From Streptomyces reniochalinae (GTDB lineage Bacteria > Actinomycetota > Actinomycetes > Streptomycetales > Streptomycetaceae), in the NCBI RefSeq assembly GCF_003323735.1, contig NZ_QOIM01000041.1, forward strand, positions 186,001-250,000: a stretch of 64,000 nt of DNA. The letters are read 5' to 3'. Shown here piece after piece: positions 59,954 to 64,000 of this stretch; the stretch's first letter is position 1, and each line of letters begins with the position of its first letter. The translations under genes and the position numbers were made by a program. The notes beneath the pieces are model-generated. The model made no database searches. It saw only the letters and a program-made list of their open reading frames with translations, and was not told the DNA's origin.

Positions 59954-60910
59954 GTGAGCGGGAAGGGGCTGGATGTGACGGACCGGCGGGACGACTTCAC
60001 GACCGTGGCGGACGGGACGCGGGTGGCGACCTACACCTGGCTCCCCGAGGGGGACGTACGCGCCCTCGTGCAGCTCGCACACGGCGCCGCCGAACACGCC
60101 CGGCGCTACGACCGCTTCGCCAGCTTCCTGACCCGGAACGGGTACGCCGTCGTCGCCTCCGACAACCGCGGGCACGGAGCGACGGCGCAGTTCACCGGCG
60201 GCTTGGGCGCCGTCGGCGCGGAAGGCTGGCGCGCCACGGTCACCGACCTCAAGGAGGTCGGTGACCGGGTGCGTGCCCACCTGCCCTCCGACGCGCCCCG
60301 CTTCCTCCTCGGGCACAGCCTGGGCTCCCAGCTCGCCCGCGACTACGCCCAGGAGTACGGCGAGGAGCTGTCGGGGCTCGTGCTCTCCGGCACCTTCCGC
60401 TCCCTGCCGGGGACCGAGACCGAGAGCGCCATCCAGCGGCTGGAACGGGAGATCGCCGAGCGCGGCAGGAACGCGCCCTCGGACTTCACCGGCGAGCTGT
60501 TCGCCTCGTTCAACGACGCGTTCACCCACCGCACGGGGTACGAATGGCTCTCCCGCGACGAGGCGGAGGTGGACACCTACGCCGAGGACGAGCGCTGCGG
60601 GTTCTCCTTCAGCGCGGGCCTGTCCCTGGACTGGGTGTGTGCCAACCGCAAGATCAACGATCCGGAGCAGTTCGCCCGCATCCCCCGCTCACTCCCCGTC
60701 CACATCGCCGTGGGCGAGCTGGACCCCTGCAACCAGCGCATGACGCTCGTCTACGAACTGCTGGACGACTTCCGCTACCTGGGCTCGCACGACCTGAGCT
60801 GGCGCGCGTACGAGGGCGCCCGGCACGAGATCCTCAACGAGACCAACAGGGACGAGGTCCAGGCGGACCTGCTGGAGTGGTTCGAGAGCCACTTGGACGT
60901 CGGTCCGTAA
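59954..60910 (+). CDS. Alpha/beta-hydrolase, monoacylglycerol-lipase-like
   Basis: 318-residue serine hydrolase. VQLAHGAAEHARRYDRFASF resembles the HGxxEHxxRY oxyanion region of monoacylglycerol lipases and lysophospholipases. The nucleophile elbow is LLGHSLGSQLARDY, the acid Asp lies in VAVGELDPCNQRM, and the His in YEGARHEILNETNR. No signal peptide is present. GTG 59954 is embedded in AGGTGAGCACAG. It follows the beta-galactosidase gene with a 31-bp gap and may share its transcript. A CCCCGCGCGGGG palindrome (60911-60922) separates it from the convergent c-di-GMP gene. Confidence 0.88.
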   Translation: MSGKGLDVTDRRDDFTTVADGTRVATYTWLPEGDVRALVQLAHGAAEHARRYDRFASFLTRNGYAVVASDNRGHGATAQFTGGLGAVGAEGWRATVTDLKEVGDRVRAHLPSDAPRFLLGHSLGSQLARDYAQEYGEELSGLVLSGTFRSLPGTETESAIQRLEREIAERGRNAPSDFTGELFASFNDAFTHRTGYEWLSRDEAEVDTYAEDERCGFSFSAGLSLDWVCANRKINDPEQFARIPRSLPVHIAVGELDPCNQRMTLVYELLDDFRYLGSHDLSWRAYEGARHEILNETNRDEVQADLLEWFESHLDVGP

Positions 60911-60924
60911 CCCCGCGCGGGGCG

Positions 60925-63102
60925 CTATCCCGCTCGCGCCCAGTCCCTGGCGAACTCGCCGGGCGGAGCCGGACGCGCGTAGTACCAGCCCTGCGCCGTG
61001 TCGCAGCCCAGCTGCCGCAGCTGGTCGGCCTGGCTCTCGGTCTCCACACCCTCCACCGTCACGGCCAGGCCGAGCGCGTGCGCGAGCGAGACGATGCCCT
61101 CGACGAAGGTCAGATCCACCGGGTCGGCCGGGTGGCGCTGAAGCCCCTGGGTGAAGGAACGATCCAGCTTGAGCGTCGTCGCCGGGAGCCTGCGCAGGTT
61201 GGCCAGGTTGGAGTAGCCGGTACCGAAGTCGTCCAGCGCGATGTCCACCCCCAACTCGGCCAGCTGCCACAGCGGCTTGAGCTCGTCCTCGTCGGCGCTG
61301 ATCAGCGCCGACTCCGTGACCTCCAGACACAGCGACGAGGGCGCCACCCCCGCGGACTCCAGCACCGCGATGGTGTCCGGCACCAGGTCGGGGTGGTGCA
61401 GCTGCCTGGGGGAGAGGTTGACGTTGACGCGCAGTGGCTGCCCGCCGGCCCACGTGCAGGCGTGGGAGACGGCCTGTTCCAGCACCCAGCGGCCCAACGG
61501 GACGATCAGCCCGGTGTGTTCGGCCAGCGGGATGAAGCGGTCCGGGCCGAGGCGGCCGTGCACGGGGTGTTTCCAGCGGACCAGCGCCTCGGCGCCGTCC
61601 ACCTGCCCGTCGCTCATCCGGATCAGCGGCTGGTACTCCAGGAAGAACTCGTCGCGCTCCAGCGCCCCCGGCAGGTGGTTGGTGAGGCTGTGCCGGTCGA
61701 TGGCGCGGGCGTCGGAGTCCGGGTCGGCCAGCGCGTAGCGGTTGCCCCCGGCGTCCTTGGCCCGGTACATCGTGATGTCGGCGCTGCGCAGCACCTCCGC
61801 GGGCTCCAGCCGGCCCGAGGCGCCCTCCACGATGCCGATGCTGGCGCGTACGGACAGCTCACGTCCCTCGACGCTGATCGGTGTGGCCAGCGCCGCCAGC
61901 AGGGAGCGCGCCAGGCAGGTGACCTCCTCGGTGTCGCGCGGGTCGGACATCAGCACCGCGAACTCGTCCCCGCCGATCCGGGCCACCAGGTGGGCAGGCG
62001 CGGTGGTGCAGGATTGCAGGCGCTCGGCCACCGCGATCAGCAGCTGGTCGCCCACCGCGTGTCCGAGGCTGTCGTTGACGGCCTTGAAGCCGTCGATGTC
62101 CAGATAGCAGAGCCCGAACCCGCGCACCCCGCCGCCGGTGCTGAGGACCCGTTCGAGGCGCTCGGCGAACAGGGTGCGGTTGGGCAGCCCCGTCAGCTCG
62201 TCGTGGGTGGCCTCGTAGCGCAGGCGCAGGTGCAGCAGGCGCCGCTCGGTGACGTCCTCCATCAGGGCGAGCTGGTAGCGCGGTTCGCCCTCGGCGTCCC
62301 GCAGCAGGGAGACGGTCAGGTTGGTCCACAGCATGGTGCCGTCGGGGCGCTGGTAGGGCTTCTCCACCCGGAAGTGGTCACGTCGCCCGCGGGCCAGCTC
62401 GCGGTGGAGCCGCCACACCTCGGGGGCGTCGTCGGGGTGGACCCAGTCGTTGAGGTTGCGGCGGCGCATCTCCTCCTCGGAGCGCCCGAACATCCGGGCC
62501 AGCGCGCCGTTGGCGTCCCGCAGCCTGCCGCTCATGTCCGCGATGCCGATGCCGATGGTGGCGTCCTTGAAGACGGCGCGGAAGCGGGTCTCGGAGGCGT
62601 GCAGGGCCTCTTCGACGGCGGTCTGGGCGGCCAGCGCGGCCCGCGAGAGCGCCTCCTGCTCGCCCAGGGTGCGCTCGCGGACGGCGAAGGCGAACCCCGC
62701 GGCGAGCGCGTGCTGGAGGCGGGCGCAGCGGGAGCGGATCTCGTCGACGCCGAGCGCGCCCGGGGCGCCGGCGGCGGGCGCGAGCCCGGCCGCGTACAGC
62801 ACGAGGTAGGACTCGACCACGCCCAGGACGTGCGGCAGCGCGTCGGGGCTGGTGCAGTGGGCCTCGTCCACCAGCGCCCGGCCGACCTCGCGGCCTGCCG
62901 AGGGCGTGAACGGGTGGGCGTGCAGCGCCTCGCCGAGACGGACGGCGAGCGGGTGGAGGAATTCCTCCAACTCGGCCCGGCTGAGGGAGGTCTGGGTCGC
63001 CGGGTAGATCGTCCGGCTCCAGATCCGCGCGAACCTGCGCAGCCCGTCTTCCCCGTCGTTGCGGTCCTCGCGGTCCTCCCCGCGCTCGTTCTGCGAAGTC
63101 AC
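60925..63102 (-). CDS. PAS-GGDEF-EAL cyclic-di-GMP protein
   Basis: 725-residue cytosolic c-di-GMP turnover protein. A novel ~150-residue helical N-terminus is followed by a PAS domain (FKDATIGIGIADMSGRLRDA, with PAC LALMEDVTERR), a GGDEF domain with intact active site (ARIGGDEFAVLMSD) and an EAL domain (GAEALVRWKHPVHGRLGPDR, then LDDFGTGYSNLANL and VEGVETESQADQLR). Both catalytic signatures are complete, so it may make and break c-di-GMP. The layout matches S. coelicolor RmdA/RmdB-type proteins, and the lack of TM helices favours RmdA. GTG 63102 overlaps the upstream methyltransferase stop (GTGA). Confidence 0.92.
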   Translation of the reverse strand: MTSQNERGEDREDRNDGEDGLRRFARIWSRTIYPATQTSLSRAELEEFLHPLAVRLGEALHAHPFTPSAGREVGRALVDEAHCTSPDALPHVLGVVESYLVLYAAGLAPAAGAPGALGVDEIRSRCARLQHALAAGFAFAVRERTLGEQEALSRAALAAQTAVEEALHASETRFRAVFKDATIGIGIADMSGRLRDANGALARMFGRSEEEMRRRNLNDWVHPDDAPEVWRLHRELARGRRDHFRVEKPYQRPDGTMLWTNLTVSLLRDAEGEPRYQLALMEDVTERRLLHLRLRYEATHDELTGLPNRTLFAERLERVLSTGGGVRGFGLCYLDIDGFKAVNDSLGHAVGDQLLIAVAERLQSCTTAPAHLVARIGGDEFAVLMSDPRDTEEVTCLARSLLAALATPISVEGRELSVRASIGIVEGASGRLEPAEVLRSADITMYRAKDAGGNRYALADPDSDARAIDRHSLTNHLPGALERDEFFLEYQPLIRMSDGQVDGAEALVRWKHPVHGRLGPDRFIPLAEHTGLIVPLGRWVLEQAVSHACTWAGGQPLRVNVNLSPRQLHHPDLVPDTIAVLESAGVAPSSLCLEVTESALISADEDELKPLWQLAELGVDIALDDFGTGYSNLANLRRLPATTLKLDRSFTQGLQRHPADPVDLTFVEGIVSLAHALGLAVTVEGVETESQADQLRQLGCDTAQGWYYARPAPPGEFARDWARAG

Positions 63103-63920
63103 GCGGCGCCTACCGCCTTGACGCCGATTCCGGCGAAGCCGCCACAGGCGCCGCTCTCCTCGTACTCCGGCGGTCCGTCGGGCCGCCACTGCGGCACCGG
63201 GACCAGGCCGGGCTCGACCATCTCGAACCCTTCGAAGAACAGCTGGATCTCGTCCTTCGTGCGGATCACCAGTGGGGCGTTCGCCGTGCTGTAGACCTCT
63301 TTGAGACCGACCCCGCCGTCGCGTCTCGGGCCCGCCTCGGGGGAGCCGTGGGAGAGCACGAGCAGGCTGCCGGGCGCGAGGTGGCGGGCCAGTTCGGTGA
63401 GGTACTTGCCCGGCTCGTCGCGGTCCTCGACGAAGTGCAGCAGCGCGACGAGCATCAGCGCCACCGGCTGCCGCAGGTCGAGCAGGTCCTCCACCTCGGG
63501 GGACTCCATGATGTCCTGCGGGGAGCGGAAGTCCGCCGAGACGATGCCCACCCGCCCCTCGCCCTGGAGCACGGCGCGGCTGTGCGCGACCGCGACCGGG
63601 TCGTTGTCGACGTAGACGACCCGCGCCGCACGCTCCAGCGCGTGCGCCACCTCGTGCACGTTGCCGAAGGTGGGGATGCCGGAGCCGATGTCGAGGAACT
63701 GGGTGACGCCCTCCTGGAGTGCGAAGCGGATGGCGCGGCGCATGAAGGCCCGGTTGTTCTGCATGATCTTCGGCAGCCCGGGCCACGCCTGGATCGCCCG
63801 GCGTGCCGCCTCCCTGTCGACCTCGAAGTTGTGCGAGCCGCCGAGGTAGTAGTCGTACATCCGCGACACGCTCGGCACTGTGAGGTCGATGCCGTGGGGG
63901 GCCCAGGCGGGACGTTCCAT
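63099..63920 (-). CDS. Methyltransf_19 (DUF574) SAM-dependent methyltransferase
   Basis: 273-residue class I methyltransferase of a family greatly expanded in Streptomyces. Characteristic segments are VPSVSRMYDYYLGGSHNFEV at the start, RAFMRRAIRFALQEGVTQFL leading into the SAM motif DIGSGIPTFGNVHE, VYVDNDPVAVAHSRAVL, and later LMLVALLHFVED. The substrate is not known for most members. ATG 63920 is the start, with GAGACCCCTCG-type upstream sequence but only a weak ribosome-binding site. Translational coupling to the c-di-GMP gene suggests a shared function. The 63921-64000 stretch shows no further gene. Confidence 0.9.
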   Translation of the reverse strand: MERPAWAPHGIDLTVPSVSRMYDYYLGGSHNFEVDREAARRAIQAWPGLPKIMQNNRAFMRRAIRFALQEGVTQFLDIGSGIPTFGNVHEVAHALERAARVVYVDNDPVAVAHSRAVLQGEGRVGIVSADFRSPQDIMESPEVEDLLDLRQPVALMLVALLHFVEDRDEPGKYLTELARHLAPGSLLVLSHGSPEAGPRRDGGVGLKEVYSTANAPLVIRTKDEIQLFFEGFEMVEPGLVPVPQWRPDGPPEYEESGACGGFAGIGVKAVGAA

Positions 63921-64000
63921 CGAGGGGTCTCCAGCTCGCTGCGTTCACCGGGGAGTTCCGGTCGGGCCCATGAGGCTAACGACCGGGGAGCGGCGCACGG

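Noticed and set aside
56704..60000. 1098-codon minus-strand open frame opposite the beta-galactosidase
   Set aside because: Composition is shadow-like and the plus strand carries an unmistakable GH2 enzyme with both catalytic glutamates.

Overview
The window reads as a chromosomal segment of a high-GC actinomycete, almost certainly Streptomyces or a close relative. Codons strongly favour G/C at the third position, GTG starts and 1-14 bp start/stop overlaps are common, and the content is typical of the genus: a Tex protein, a conservon (cvn) locus, an SCO6745-type protein, a six-step hopanoid operon, a Methyltransf_19 protein and a GCAGTTCCCCGCGCCCC-type intergenic repeat. No rRNA, tRNA or CRISPR array is visible. 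All names come from motif recognition; no database search was run.

Layout. 1-3 kb: two secreted zinc peptidases (M1, cut by the window edge, and M14). 3-10 kb: a D-amino-acid-oxidase-like enzyme, a GlxA-type regulator, a small membrane protein and a carbohydrate gene group that contains an internally deleted debranching-type protein and an alcohol dehydrogenase stub. 10-21 kb: an ABC-F ATPase, a nitroreductase, a lipoprotein, tex, an SCO6745-like protein, an enoyl-CoA hydratase, an anti-sigma-type ATPase, idi and galE. 21.4-28.5 kb: a tightly coupled seven-gene operon (DUF5941/CDP-alcohol phosphotransferase, nucleotidyltransferase, glycerol-1-phosphate-dehydrogenase-like protein, second CDP-alcohol phosphotransferase, GT2, and a two-component polymer-type ABC exporter). 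It looks like an uncharacterised pathway for a polyol-phosphate lipid or surface polymer. 28.5-31.6 kb: an MMPL exporter divergent from a TetR regulator, with two matching 17-bp operator-like sites between them. 31.8-41.8 kb: the hopanoid operon hpnC-hpnD-hpnE-prenyl synthase-shc-hpnG-hpnH-hpnO, leading from farnesyl diphosphate through squalene and hopene to adenosylhopane and an aminated side chain.

41.8-51.5 kb is an accessory region. A metE gene is reduced to its first and last few dozen codons at 41.84-42.09 kb. A cobalamin riboswitch on the same (minus) strand lies 9.2 kb away at 51.3-51.5 kb. Between them are an integrase pseudogene with several frameshifts, its small partner gene, an esterase, a DedA/methyltransferase pair divergent from a two-component system, and a degraded Tn3 transposase. 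The simplest reading is that mobile DNA entered between the riboswitch and metE, after which metE collapsed.

51.6-64 kb: a Tyr/Ser phosphatase, an AlkB-like dioxygenase, a conservon with cvnA, cvnB and a frameshifted cvnC but no cvnD, a Tat-exported GH2 beta-galactosidase, a lipase-like hydrolase, and a PAS-GGDEF-EAL c-di-GMP protein translationally coupled to a Methyltransf_19 methyltransferase.
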